Assembly (NCBI GenBank): GCA_003859965.1
Contig: RQYR01000002.1
Coordinates: 1 to 64,000 of the forward strand
Direction: 5' to 3'
DNA from: Comamonadaceae bacterium OH2545_COT-014
Lineage (GTDB): Bacteria; Pseudomonadota; Gammaproteobacteria; Burkholderiales; Burkholderiaceae_C
DNA length: 64,000 bases
Below the pieces are notes generated by a model. It was given only the letters and a program-made list of their open reading frames with translations. It was not told where the DNA came from and ran no database searches. Positions 41,084 to 49,993 of this stretch are shown piece by piece. Position numbers and translations under genes: made by a program. Position 1 is the first letter of the stretch. Every line of letters begins with the position of its first letter.

Positions 41084-43378
41084 TCAGTTATCGGCGTAAG
41101 GGGTGTAGGCAGGTGCAGGCGGGTACTTCAGACCAATGCCCTGAAACCCGCGCAAGCCCATGCCGTTGCGCCATTTGTCCAATCCCCGGGTAAGCAGCAG
41201 GTCGGCAAAACGCTTCTGTGATCCGGTGAACTCACCCGCAGCTTCAGCCCATTGCTTCCAGTCGGAGAACAGTTCGGCGGTCAGAGACTTGGCGTTCGGA
41301 GTGCGGATGCAGCGCTCCTGAAGCCAGCGACCCAGCGCGTCCTCGGCCTCGAAGTACTCCTCGGTGGCCTCCACCACGCGCTGCGGCGGATCAAGCCGAC
41401 CGTGGCGCTGCCAGTCCAGACAGCCCTGCACGGCCCAAGCGAGGATGCCGTCGCGCTCGGCCAGGAGCTTTTGTTGCAGGTTCTTGTCTCGCTGCTGCGG
41501 CGGCACGGTGATCGTGAACGGGATCAGGTGCAGCCTGCGCTTCATGGCCTCGTCGATGTTGCGGATGGCGGGCTTGTGGTTGCCTGCCACGAACAGCTTG
41601 AATTGCGGGAGGAACTCGAAGAAGTCCTGGCGCATGAAGCGTGCGGAGATCTTGTCACCGCCGGTCAGGTTCTTGAGCTTGGATTCGGCCCAGCGTTTGC
41701 CCTGTTCGGTTTCGATGGCCGCCACGAAGCGCGCGCCGCGCAGGCCCGCCATATCGGTCGGGTGGCGGTCGGTGCGCGTTTCCATGAAGGTGTCCATGGG
41801 CGCGTTGGTGGCGTAGTCACCGAGGATGGTGGCCAAGGTGTTGACGAACACCGACTTGCCGTTTGCGCCCGTGCCGTACAGGAAAAACAGTGCGTGCTCC
41901 TGCGTGGAGCCGGTCAAGGCGTAGCCGACCATCCGTTGCAGGTAGGCCTGAAGCGCCTTGTCGCCGCCCGTGACCTCGTCGATGAACTGCTTCCAGGTCG
42001 GGCAATCACCGCTGGGTGTGGCCGTGGTGATCTTGGTCATCCGGTCGGCGCGCTCGTGCGGGCGCATCCGGCCAGTTCTGAGATCGACCACGCCGCCGAG
42101 CGTGTTGAGCAGCCACGGATCGGCGTCCCATTCGTCGGTGATGGCCGCGTGCCTGCGATCCGCACGCGCCAGCCGCTCCACACCACCGACCGTACTGGCG
42201 CTGGCCAGCTTGGCGGCAATCTTGGGGTTGTCGGCACGCACGGCAGCCTGGCGGCAGACGCTGCGGATCAGATCGGTAGCCGCCAGTGTGTCCTCGGTGC
42301 GCCAGCGTTGTCCGTCCCACACCAGCCATCGCCCCCAGGTCGCCACATAGCGCCAGTCGCGGTGGTAGCGCCGGGTGAAGGACAGCGCCAGCGCATCCTC
42401 GGTGCCCCAGACGGATTCGTCGCTGCTGACCACCGGCTCGGCCTCATCGGTCACGTCGTGCATTTGCAGGCGCGGGCCGTGGGTGAGAAAGGTGGCGACG
42501 TCGAAACCCTCGGCGATGGCGTCCGCCGCGTCCCAGCCCTCGGCGGCTTCCTCGGGCGGGTACAGGATGTGGCAGGACTTGGCCCCGGCCGACAGGATGG
42601 CCTGCGCCGCTTGCGTGGCGTATTCCCAGCCCGGTTTGTCACGGTCGGGCCAGATCAGCACAGCCTTGCCCGCCAGCGGCGACCAGTCGGTCTTGTCGAC
42701 CGGAGCGTTGGCACCGTGCATGGCTGTGGTCGCCGCGATGCCCGCGTCGATCAGGGTCTGTGCGCACTTCTCGCCTTCGACCAGCACCACCTGGGCGGCA
42801 TTGAGCATCCCGGGCTGGTTGTAGAGCGGGCGTGGGTCGGGCGGCGTCATCTTGCGCCGCTTGGCGTCCCAAGGGCGGAACTGCTTCTTCTGCCCGGGCG
42901 GGTCGTAGCGGTAGACCACCGCAATCAGCTTGCCGCTCGCATCGAGGTAGTCCCACTTCGCCGTGGCGGGGCCGAGTTCGTCGACGGGCATCTCTTTCTT
43001 GCCAGATCGGCGCACCGGCATTTCGCGGGCGCGACCGAGCAGTTCGGCCGCCGCATCCAGCACCCGGTTGAAGTCGGTGTGGATATTGAGCGCCAAATGT
43101 CCGGCAATGAGATTGAAGATGTCGCCGCCGTCGCCTGTGGCGCGATCCGTCCACAGCCCAGCTTTTTCACCATCGAGCACGACCTCAAGGCTGTCGCCGG
43201 GACTGCCCAGCACGTCACCAATCAGGAACTTGCCCCGGCGCTTCTTGCCAGCCGGGAACAAGGTTGCGAGCACCGAGGGCAAACCAGCGATCAAGCCTGC
43301 CCGCAGCGCCTCGCGTTCGCTGTCATCAAAAGTGCGTCGGGTTTCGGCTGGTTTTGAGGTGTCGTTGAAGTCAAGCAT
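41084..43378 (-). CDS. P4-type primase-helicase (Toprim/D5/SF3)
   Basis: 764 aa from ATG 43378 with AAGGAAGG upstream; a GTG two codons earlier is possible. Toprim-like VVLVEGEKCA (197-206) and WPDRD (243-247) form the primase. The helicase half has Walker A GTGANGKS (502-509), Walker B-like FVAAIETEQG (551-560) and SF3 motif C FKLFVAGNHKP (593-603). A D5_N region (about 320-490) precedes it. This is the main replication initiator of the element. Confidence 0.9.
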   Translation of the reverse strand: MLDFNDTSKPAETRRTFDDSEREALRAGLIAGLPSVLATLFPAGKKRRGKFLIGDVLGSPGDSLEVVLDGEKAGLWTDRATGDGGDIFNLIAGHLALNIHTDFNRVLDAAAELLGRAREMPVRRSGKKEMPVDELGPATAKWDYLDASGKLIAVVYRYDPPGQKKQFRPWDAKRRKMTPPDPRPLYNQPGMLNAAQVVLVEGEKCAQTLIDAGIAATTAMHGANAPVDKTDWSPLAGKAVLIWPDRDKPGWEYATQAAQAILSAGAKSCHILYPPEEAAEGWDAADAIAEGFDVATFLTHGPRLQMHDVTDEAEPVVSSDESVWGTEDALALSFTRRYHRDWRYVATWGRWLVWDGQRWRTEDTLAATDLIRSVCRQAAVRADNPKIAAKLASASTVGGVERLARADRRHAAITDEWDADPWLLNTLGGVVDLRTGRMRPHERADRMTKITTATPSGDCPTWKQFIDEVTGGDKALQAYLQRMVGYALTGSTQEHALFFLYGTGANGKSVFVNTLATILGDYATNAPMDTFMETRTDRHPTDMAGLRGARFVAAIETEQGKRWAESKLKNLTGGDKISARFMRQDFFEFLPQFKLFVAGNHKPAIRNIDEAMKRRLHLIPFTITVPPQQRDKNLQQKLLAERDGILAWAVQGCLDWQRHGRLDPPQRVVEATEEYFEAEDALGRWLQERCIRTPNAKSLTAELFSDWKQWAEAAGEFTGSQKRFADLLLTRGLDKWRNGMGLRGFQGIGLKYPPAPAYTPYADN

Positions 43379-43631
43379 CGACACCTTCCTTGTCCGATCC
43401 TGCGACCTGATCTTCGTCCCGTTTCTTGACAGCGGCGCTGCGTGCCGCCCATGCGGACAGTTCGGACAAGCGATAGCGCACTAGCCCGCCCATGAGGTAA
43501 TGCGGAATCCGATATTTGTTGCGCATCGCGTGATCGGCGAACCAGTAGTACGGCAGGCGCAATGCAGCCGCAGCTTGCTTGGCATCAATCATGGGATCAA
43601 TGGCATTCATCGAAGCGTGCTTTTCAGTCAT
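43371..43631 (-). CDS. Small HTH (excisionase/AlpA-like) protein
   Basis: 86 aa from ATG 43631. DAKQAAAALRLPYYWFADHA and HYLMGGLVRYRLSELSAWAA resemble MerR/AlpA-type winged helices. Its stop codon overlaps the primase start. A transcription factor or Xis-like role is possible. Confidence 0.7.
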   Translation of the reverse strand: MTEKHASMNAIDPMIDAKQAAAALRLPYYWFADHAMRNKYRIPHYLMGGLVRYRLSELSAWAARSAAVKKRDEDQVAGSDKEGVDA

Positions 43632-44365
43632 GCCTGCGTCCTCCAGCAGCGGTCTTGCCACGCGCACATCCGGCATTCGAAGTGGGTCGGGTCGTGGAAG
43701 GCACGCGGCAAAAGCTCGCCTGCTTCGGTGGCTGTGATGACCTTCACCGCCCGATCCGACATGCGCTGGGCCAGTGCCGCGTCAAATGGCACAAGCTCGG
43801 TGTAGATCTCCATCGTGTCGGCGTTGAGCGCCGTGAAGATCGCCGGGTGCTCGTGCAGTTCGAGATAGGCTTGATAGATCGCCACTTGCGCCGCGTAGAT
43901 CGGCTTGGAAACGGCCAGGCCCTTTTTCTGCAGTTCGCTCCAGGACTTGTTGCCCAGACACTTGCACTCCCAGAGCGCGGGATAAGCAAAGCCCTCGGGG
44001 CCAGCGACGATGACGCCATCGACGTGACCTTGCAGGCGACCGTCGGCCACCGAGAAGCCAAACTGCTCGCCGTCTGCCTTGCGGGTGCGCAGGTCAAAAC
44101 CGGCAGCCCGCAGCCACGCCACCATGCAGTCCTCCATGACGTGGCCGCGCTCGAAGATGCGCAACAGCCGCCCTTGAGTGCCGCGTCCGTGGTCGACGGG
44201 AGCCTTGGCGTACTCGAACTGCAGCGCCCGCTCGCAGGCCACGCCAAGACGTGAGGCCCCGAGGTACTGGCGTGCAGACTGACGTTCTCGGGCCTGCTGC
44301 ATCCCGGCATCGACCAGCGCCATGACACGCTCCGAGAGGCTTGAAGATGAGTTGAAATCCAGCAT
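43628..44365 (-). CDS. Cas4-like PD-(D/E)XK nuclease
   Basis: 245 aa from ATG 44365. GASRLGVACERALQFEY supplies the first Cys, GHVDGVIV...WECKCLG the nuclease core (Asp, Glu, Lys), and CRMCAWQDRCW the other three Cys of a 4Fe-4S cluster, as in Cas4/AddB-type exonucleases. Probably a recombination exonuclease acting with the Sak4-like protein. Confidence 0.85.
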   Translation of the reverse strand: MLDFNSSSSLSERVMALVDAGMQQARERQSARQYLGASRLGVACERALQFEYAKAPVDHGRGTQGRLLRIFERGHVMEDCMVAWLRAAGFDLRTRKADGEQFGFSVADGRLQGHVDGVIVAGPEGFAYPALWECKCLGNKSWSELQKKGLAVSKPIYAAQVAIYQAYLELHEHPAIFTALNADTMEIYTELVPFDAALAQRMSDRAVKVITATEAGELLPRAFHDPTHFECRMCAWQDRCWRTQA

Positions 44366-44375
44366 CGCAGCCACC

Positions 44376-44852
44376 TCAGAAGGGAATGTCATCGTTGAAA
44401 TCCGCGAACGGATTGGCGACCTCAGGTGCCAGCGGATCAGGCGTCGCAGGCAAACCCCGCACGGGCTGGAACTTGGTGGCCTCGTGGTGCGCCACCATCG
44501 CCTCCGACCAGCAGGTGACAATGGCGTCGATAACACACAGCGCCTCGCTTTCCGAGTAGTCGCCCAGCGGTTTGGCAAAGCCGATCCCGCCCGCCGCCTC
44601 ACCGAAAGCCTTGAGGCACTGGCGCATCGCAGCCCGTTCGACATCAGACGGATTGATCATGGCGACCTCCGTTTTTTCGATGCGGCCTTCTTTGGCACGC
44701 TGCCAGTTGCCGTACAGCGCGTGAAAAGCGTCCTGACAGCGGCGAGAGCAGAACACCCAGTCCAGGGGATAGCGCCGGGGGTCGCCCACACCGTGACGGT
44801 TGTCGGTGTGGCCGTAGCCCCGAGCCTGTCGTTTGCAGACCCAGCATTTCAC
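44376..44852 (-). CDS. Zinc-binding phage protein (DUF6511-like)
   Basis: 158 aa, ATG 44852, GGAGGGAG upstream. The N-terminal CWVCKRQARGYGHTDNRHG and VFCSRRCQDAFHALYG form two CxxC-type zinc pairs. The C-terminal part is helical and ends in a FADFNDDIPF acidic tip, like the C-termini of SSB-type proteins. It may bind replication proteins. Confidence 0.7.
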   Translation of the reverse strand: MKCWVCKRQARGYGHTDNRHGVGDPRRYPLDWVFCSRRCQDAFHALYGNWQRAKEGRIEKTEVAMINPSDVERAAMRQCLKAFGEAAGGIGFAKPLGDYSESEALCVIDAIVTCWSEAMVAHHEATKFQPVRGLPATPDPLAPEVANPFADFNDDIPF

Positions 44853-45703
44853 GCTCCCTCCTCAAGCTCATCGAGCAGCAGGCCCAACTGCAGGGCAGCG
44901 CCAGCGAAGGCCGCCTCACAGCGGCGTTTGAAGTCGGCGTAGTTCGTCGAGCTGCGTGCAATCGCCGTGACCGCGTGAATCTGCGATTCCAGATGCGCAA
45001 GCCCCTGATCGGAGAGCCACTGGTGGTGCTTCTGCGAGATGCCCTTGCGGTTGCGGATCTCGTTCAGCAAGTCCTCCGGCAGCACCGGCCCATAGACCCA
45101 GCGGAGCGTGATCTGGCCAACGACGTGCGGTGGGTTCTGGTCGTGGCCCTGGTACTTCCAGCCGAACAAGCGATAGATGGCGCGATAGTAATCCGGGTGA
45201 AAGCGTCGCTCCCACGATGCGCAGGACTGGCGCAGCAGCTTGGAGATCAGATCCTGCAACGCATCCGGCGCGCGATGGTATTGATACCCGGTGGCCTCAT
45301 CGATCAGCGCGACCTCACCAGTGGTGGCCAGCGCCCGCATGATCTTCATGCAGTTGGGAACCAGCTTCCGGCGCGCACGATGCAGTGTGTTGCCGAGTGC
45401 GGCATCAATCACCCCTGAGGCGATCTGGGTAATCACACCTGCCGGGAAAAACTGTGCCCGCCTACCATTGGGAAGCAAAATCGGTGACTCAAATTTGTCC
45501 AGATTCAACAATGAGTTAGGCGAGAAATCGGCCAGAATTTGGCGAAAACGGTGACCCGTGTTGTTCTCGTGGATGCCGAGAAGCTTGGCCACCTGCTTGC
45601 GGACGTAGCCGCGCTCGCCAGTGGTGAGCACGACGGCCTCGCAATCGAGATCACCAAATTGCACAACGCCGTAGTGGCTGGCAGTGAGGATGGATGTGTT
45701 CAT
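44849..45703 (-). CDS. P63C-domain phage protein
   Basis: 284 aa. Typical P63C stretches: GVVQFGDLDCEAVVLTTGER, GIHENNTGHRFRQIL, AALGNTLHRARRKLVPNCM, SWERRFHPDYYRAIYRLFGW and HVVGQITLRWVYGPVLPEDL. Found in phage genomes; thought to act in replication/regulation but of unknown activity. ATGA overlap with the zinc protein. Confidence 0.85.
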   Translation of the reverse strand: MNTSILTASHYGVVQFGDLDCEAVVLTTGERGYVRKQVAKLLGIHENNTGHRFRQILADFSPNSLLNLDKFESPILLPNGRRAQFFPAGVITQIASGVIDAALGNTLHRARRKLVPNCMKIMRALATTGEVALIDEATGYQYHRAPDALQDLISKLLRQSCASWERRFHPDYYRAIYRLFGWKYQGHDQNPPHVVGQITLRWVYGPVLPEDLLNEIRNRKGISQKHHQWLSDQGLAHLESQIHAVTAIARSSTNYADFKRRCEAAFAGAALQLGLLLDELEEGA

Positions 45704-45713
45704 GGCGACCTCC

Positions 45714-46340
45714 TCACTGTGCCCACGACGGTTTGCCCGTCACGGGTGCGCGCTGCGGAGCCGGGGCCTGATACGCGGGCGCTGTCTGCGCCGGAGCGCC
45801 AGACGTGCCACCGCCGGAAGTCTTGAACGGCACACCCATCCACTTGGCGTAGTCGGGGTGATCGGGTTCGACCGCCACCTTGATCACATTGCGATCCTGG
45901 CCCTTGGCGTCTTTTTCGATGTCGATGCGGGCGAGGAACTCGATGCCATCCAGCTCATGGAAACCTTGGATGCGACGCGCAGCGGCGGCCTGCGGGCTGT
46001 TGTCCTGCGGGTGAACGTTGCGGGCGCTGTTGAGGATGGCGCGGATGAAGCTGCGCCCCATCTGGCCCCAGGTCGGACCTTTGGGCGAGTAAAGCCCGAT
46101 GTTCGACCACATCTTGCGTTTGGCGTAGTCGCCCGCAGTGACCACGAACTCGGCAGCGAGGTAGATCGATCCGGTCTCGAAAGATTGGGTTGCATAACCG
46201 CCGTCCCACCCCTGTGAGGGGTCGTCGTAGCCGCCAGGCTTGAACGTCATGCGCACCGGGGCCGGCGTGGCTTTGGGGATCAGGTCGAAGCCTGACTGTT
46301 GGGGATCGGCATCCTGAAAATCGAAATAGTTTGACGACAT
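45714..46340 (-). CDS. Putative ssDNA-binding/recombination accessory protein
   Basis: 208 aa from ATG 46340. GYATQSFETGSIYLAAEFVV, GDYAKRKMWSNIGLYSPKGP and DGIEFLARIDIEKDAKGQDR suggest an OB-like core; the tail is proline/alanine-rich (PAYQAPAPQRAPVTGKPSWA). Next to a Sak4-like ATPase this is where phage SSB-type proteins sit. Inference only. Confidence 0.6.
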   Translation of the reverse strand: MSSNYFDFQDADPQQSGFDLIPKATPAPVRMTFKPGGYDDPSQGWDGGYATQSFETGSIYLAAEFVVTAGDYAKRKMWSNIGLYSPKGPTWGQMGRSFIRAILNSARNVHPQDNSPQAAAARRIQGFHELDGIEFLARIDIEKDAKGQDRNVIKVAVEPDHPDYAKWMGVPFKTSGGGTSGAPAQTAPAYQAPAPQRAPVTGKPSWAQ

Positions 46341-46345
46341 GGCGG

Positions 46346-47191
46346 TTACTCCTTGGGTTCGGTGGTGTTCGGGATGGCGGCGCTGACAGGCGCGATGGCT
46401 GCGCCTGCGCACTTGGCGATCAGTGCGCCGAGATCAGGTGGCTCCAGCAGGTCGAGGCGACCGCTGCGGTCTTTGGCCGGAAAGCCAAAGGGATTGAGGG
46501 TGCCGGTGACGAAAGCGCGGTAAGAGCTACCGTCCTCGGCCTTGATTTCGGCCAGCGTCACGACCTCATCGACGATGCCGGGTAGCTCCAGAGCGGTCTT
46601 GCTGCCTTCGATCTGCGGCACAAAAACCTTGCGGTTGTAGTCATCAAGTCGCTCGTCGAGGATTGCCACGAACACCACGTTCTTGCCGCGAGCGTGCTGA
46701 AGGTGGGTGAGCGCACTGATCATTTCCTGCCCAAGCAGGCCGTAGGCGGCACGCAGGTCTGGCTTACCGGAGCGGTCGCTGATGGCCCCGGGCTGCGTCT
46801 TGCACCACGCGAAGCACTGGCGGGACAGTTGCGTGATCGAGTCGACGAAGAAGGTCTGGTAGCGATCCAGCTGCGCCGGATCGCCAAACTTCTCGATGAC
46901 GTGGTCGTAGTGCGCCTGCGAGAAGGCAGACTCCGGCGGCAGTGACTTGTCCGGCCCCGCGAGGAAAACGAACAAATCGCGTGATTCCGGCCACGAAGTC
47001 GGACGGATGGTGTCACCGGGCCAGTCCGCCACCGCCAGATCACCGGCCTCGACGTCGAGAAACAGTGTGGTGGCGGGATCGAGGTCTTTGAGGCGGGAGG
47101 TCTTGCCGATGCCGGACTTGCCCAGCATCAACAACTTCACACCCTTGCGCTCGGCCATGCGCTGCTGCGCGGAGATGATGGGCAGGCTCAT
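46346..47191 (-). CDS. Sak4-like RecA-fold ATPase
   Basis: 281 aa. KLLMLGKSGIGKTSRLKDL (Walker A), TTLFLDVEAGDLAVADW, YQTFFVDSITQLSRQCFAW (Walker B) and KNVVFVAILDER. These match the phage Sak4/AAA_24 annealing ATPases. Works with an SSB and an exonuclease in phage recombination. Confidence 0.85.
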   Translation of the reverse strand: MSLPIISAQQRMAERKGVKLLMLGKSGIGKTSRLKDLDPATTLFLDVEAGDLAVADWPGDTIRPTSWPESRDLFVFLAGPDKSLPPESAFSQAHYDHVIEKFGDPAQLDRYQTFFVDSITQLSRQCFAWCKTQPGAISDRSGKPDLRAAYGLLGQEMISALTHLQHARGKNVVFVAILDERLDDYNRKVFVPQIEGSKTALELPGIVDEVVTLAEIKAEDGSSYRAFVTGTLNPFGFPAKDRSGRLDLLEPPDLGALIAKCAGAAIAPVSAAIPNTTEPKE

Positions 47192-47670
47192 GCGGCACCT
47201 CCATCCAGCGTGAGCGTGATGGAGGGTTTGCCTTCCTCCACCGTGCGCGCGGCGGCGAACTGCTCGCGCAGCGTCGTGGGCCAGTTGGAGTAGCGGGACT
47301 CGGACACCGACAGCTTGACGTCAATGTAGTCCTCGACCTTTTCGCCGGAAGCCGCGATGCGCTCGGCCATCTCCTTGAGGACGGCCTGATTCCAGGTCAC
47401 CTTCTTGGGAAGTTCGTACTTGACGTGCAGCGCGCCATCGTTGACGTGGGCAGTACCGAAGTCGCGGCCCGATTCACGCAGTGCGGCACGGGCTTGTTCG
47501 CCGAAACGCTGGAGCTTGGCGGCATCCAGCTTGACGCGAAGCTGCTTGAGGTAGGCGATGGCTTCATCGACATTGCGCTCGGAAACGACGAAATCGGTGA
47601 TCGACAGCATCACAAGCTGGGCGACGGTCATGCTCGCGAGGTCAGCGGGGTAGAGAGTCAGTTCTTTCAT
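47188..47670 (-). CDS. Phage protein, helical, unknown
   Basis: 160 aa from ATG 47670 (MKELTLYPADLASMTVAQLV). It is alpha-helical with E/K-rich amphipathic segments (AYLKQLRVKLDAAKLQRFGE, LKEMAERIAASGEKVEDYID). It is in the replication operon, coupled by ATGA to the Sak4 gene. Confidence 0.7.
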   Translation of the reverse strand: MKELTLYPADLASMTVAQLVMLSITDFVVSERNVDEAIAYLKQLRVKLDAAKLQRFGEQARAALRESGRDFGTAHVNDGALHVKYELPKKVTWNQAVLKEMAERIAASGEKVEDYIDVKLSVSESRYSNWPTTLREQFAAARTVEEGKPSITLTLDGGAA

Positions 47671-47681
47671 GGCTGCTCTCC

Positions 47682-47999
47682 TCACGCCGATACACGCTCG
47701 GAAGTCGATGCGTAGACGTGACGCTTCTCGTAATCGAGCACGCCGTTCTCGCCGTCGAGGGGATAGGCTACCTTCTTCGAAAACTTGTTGAAGACAGGGC
47801 CCCGACCCATACCGCGCCAGCGCGTCAGTGTCTTGGGGGAGATTCCCCAGCGGTTGGCCAGTTCGACCTCGCTGAGGAATCGCCGCTGGGACAGCGCCGA
47901 AGATTCAGGGGTGGACATCGGGCTGAGTCCGACGCCGGAATTGAGGCTCGGCGTGCCACCGAAGCCTCCTGAAAGTGCCATTGAATAGGCCATTGCCAT
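47682..47999 (-). CDS. HTH DNA-binding protein, first gene of the replication operon
   Basis: 105 aa from ATG 47999; ATG 47993, seven bases after AAGGAG, or ATG 47918 would be shorter starts. The core QRRFLSEVELANRWGISPKT, LTRWRGMGRGP and KVAYPLDGENGVLDYEKRHV is the Xis/AlpA-type winged helix of phage regulators. It is the first gene downstream of the tandem operator and probably part of the lysis-lysogeny or excision switch. Confidence 0.75.
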   Translation of the reverse strand: MAMAYSMALSGGFGGTPSLNSGVGLSPMSTPESSALSQRRFLSEVELANRWGISPKTLTRWRGMGRGPVFNKFSKKVAYPLDGENGVLDYEKRHVYASTSERVSA

Positions 48000-48087
48000 G
48001 CTCCTTCCCTTTCAGGGATTGGGGCGTGACCGGTGGCCAGTCCTGTACTGACCGTTGACGCCGGTTCACGCCTTCATCGGGGAAGGC

Positions 48088-48125
48088 GCTACATCCGGCG
48101 TAGCAACAGCTACTTTTGGCGTAGC
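48088..48125. promoter_or_regulatory. Two tandem 17-bp operators before the replication operon
   Basis: GCTACATCCGGCGTAGC (48088-48104) and GCTACTTTTGGCGTAGC (48109-48125) share 5-bp inverted arms GCTAC/GTAGC, a 7-bp spacer and the common block GGCGTAGC. Centres are 21 bp apart, two helical turns, which favours cooperative binding. They lie between the ParB-like gene and the HTH gene that opens the replication operon. No strong promoter boxes stand out, but an AT-rich stretch (48129-48139) adjoins. Confidence 0.7.
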
Positions 48126-48152
48126 GGAAAAATATTTTTGCTTTCCCCCCCG

Positions 48153-48629
48153 CTACCCGAGGGACGCAATCAACCGGCGTTGCTCATTCCAGTCCAAGGG
48201 CACCTTGGCACGCAGGAGCGCCTCCAAGGACACCGCCCGAGGGAGTCGTCCTTCGTAGGCGGCCTGGATGATGTCGGGGGCGAGAAGCGCAAGCCGCAGC
48301 AGATCGCTGACCGTGGAGCGGTGGATGCCCTCCCGCTCGGCGATCTCCGTGGCGCTGGCCAGTTTTCCGCTGTCGATCAACTGCTGCCAGTAGATGCCGC
48401 GGCCCATAGCCCGGATCAGCGGGCGATCCTGTTCCGGGGTGAGCACGGGCGTATCGGTGACGGCAATCGGCTGGCTGACGCCCTCCGGTGCGACGATCAC
48501 CTTCTTGATGCCGCGCTTCTTGAAATGGAGGGGCACGAAAGTCGTGATCCGGACACCGCCGCCCTCCAGCGGGTGGCGGCGCTCGTGGGGTTTCCCATCG
48601 CCGATCAGCTTCTTGGACGAGCGATTCAT
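48153..48629 (-). CDS. ParB-like HTH protein paired with the serine recombinase
   Basis: 158 aa. TTFVPLHFKKRGIKKVIVAP, TPEQDRPLIRAMGRGIYWQQ, SATEIAEREGIHRSTVSDLL (HTH) and WNEQRRLIASLG. A KorB/ParB-type DNA-binding protein whose gene follows the recombinase. A related gene lies at 4151-4600. It may be the repressor or directionality factor and could bind the tandem operator directly downstream. Confidence 0.75.
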   Translation of the reverse strand: MNRSSKKLIGDGKPHERRHPLEGGGVRITTFVPLHFKKRGIKKVIVAPEGVSQPIAVTDTPVLTPEQDRPLIRAMGRGIYWQQLIDSGKLASATEIAEREGIHRSTVSDLLRLALLAPDIIQAAYEGRLPRAVSLEALLRAKVPLDWNEQRRLIASLG

Positions 48630-49993
48630 GGGGTAACCTCCATTTCCAGCAGCTCGCCCCCAATGCTGTTTGCCTGCAACTCACCGGCCAGTTCCCGCCA
48701 TCCCGACTCACGCCAGACAATGTCAACACCATCAGACAGAAGCTGAACGCGCTCGATCAGCAGGTTGACCAGACGTGTCTGCTCGGCCGGGAACAACTGC
48801 TTCCAGACATCCCCGAGGCGGCGCATGGCCAGCACGGTGGTTGGTTCGTCGATCTCCGGGTACTTGATTCGCACCGTGTTCCAGACCCCTTGGATGCTTT
48901 CTGGCGACTGGAGTGCCCCCACCAGCAGGTTCACCACTACTTCCTCGATCTGGTCGGCGGGGATCATCCCGGTGGCACTGCTGCGGTAGCCGTAGCGGCT
49001 GTCTGCCTTGGGGATGTAGTAGCGGTATTTTTTGCCGGATGGCTTCTTGCTGTAGGTGATGTGGTACTTGCCACCATCTGGCCCGTACATCAGGCCGCGC
49101 AATAACGCGTCGGTTTTGTGCCGCGTTTGAGTCTTGCCCATGCGTTGGTGCGCGTCCTCGGACAGGATGTCCTGGACCCGATCCCACAACTGCCGGGTGA
49201 TGATCGGCTCGTGCTGACCGGCATAAACCGCTCCTTTGTGACGAATTTCGCCAACGTAGATCGGGTTGCGCAGTACCTTGGATATGTACTTCTTGTCCAT
49301 CGGCGTGCCGTTGCGCACACTGCCGTCCTTCAGACGATTTGGCTTGGTGGTGATGCCCTCCAGGGCCATCTCGCGGATGATGTCCGTGATGCAGCGCGTT
49401 TCGGCGAAGCGCGTGAAGATGCGCCGGATGGTTTGCGCATCCTTCTCCTCAATGACCAGCTTGCGATCTTTGATCTCGTAGCCCAGTGGTGTGTAACCGC
49501 CCATCCACAGCCCCTTGCGCTTGCTGGCGGCGATCTTGTCGCGGATGCGCTCGCCTGTGACCTCGCGTTCGAACTGGGCGAAAGACAGCAGGATGTTGAG
49601 CATCAGCCTACCCATTGACGTGGTGGTGTTGAATTGCTGGGTGACCGACACGAACGACACCTTGTGGCGCTCAAACACCTCTACCAGCTTGGCAAAGTCG
49701 GTCAGGCTACGCGTCAGGCGGTCGATTTTGTAGACGACCACGATGTCGATCTGGTCGGCAATGATGTCGGCCATCAGGCGCTTCAAGGCCGGACGCTCCA
49801 TGTTTCCGCCCGAGTAACCACCGTCGTCGTAGTCGTCGCCTACCGGCAACCAGCCCTCGGCACGCTGACTGACGATGTAGGCTTGACCCGCTTCGCGCTG
49901 GGCGTCGAGGGAATTGAAAGACTGGTCGAGGCGCTCGTCCGTGGAGACACGGGTGTAGACGGCGCAGCGCTTCTTGGTTACGACGGTATTCAC
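48626..49993 (-). CDS. Large serine recombinase (integrase)
   Basis: 455 aa from a GTG at 49993 that overlaps the previous stop. N-terminal catalytic domain: CAVYTRVSTDERLDQSFNSL with Ser17, VVYKIDRLTRSLTDFAKLVE and the E-helix FAQFEREVTGERIRDKIAAS. A recombinase domain (MGGYTPLGYEIKDRKLVIEE, RNPIYVGEIRHKG) follows, and a zinc-type ribbon region is reduced (LLRGLMYGPDGGKYHITYSK, lacking clear CxxC). It is the only integrase-type gene in the element and hence the likely integrase. It may work on ssrA, unusual for serine enzymes. Confidence 0.9.
   Translation of the reverse strand: MNTVVTKKRCAVYTRVSTDERLDQSFNSLDAQREAGQAYIVSQRAEGWLPVGDDYDDGGYSGGNMERPALKRLMADIIADQIDIVVVYKIDRLTRSLTDFAKLVEVFERHKVSFVSVTQQFNTTTSMGRLMLNILLSFAQFEREVTGERIRDKIAASKRKGLWMGGYTPLGYEIKDRKLVIEEKDAQTIRRIFTRFAETRCITDIIREMALEGITTKPNRLKDGSVRNGTPMDKKYISKVLRNPIYVGEIRHKGAVYAGQHEPIITRQLWDRVQDILSEDAHQRMGKTQTRHKTDALLRGLMYGPDGGKYHITYSKKPSGKKYRYYIPKADSRYGYRSSATGMIPADQIEEVVVNLLVGALQSPESIQGVWNTVRIKYPEIDEPTTVLAMRRLGDVWKQLFPAEQTRLVNLLIERVQLLSDGVDIVWRESGWRELAGELQANSIGGELLEMEVTP

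Noticed and set aside
41252-43357. 701-codon plus-strand frame opposite the primase-helicase
   Set aside because: Antisense of a protein with clear Toprim and SF3 motifs.
44376-44657. Separate short gene starting at an internal Met (MINPSDVERAAM)
   Set aside because: The frame is continuous with an N-terminal zinc-binding part and a strong ribosome site at 44852, so one gene is more likely.
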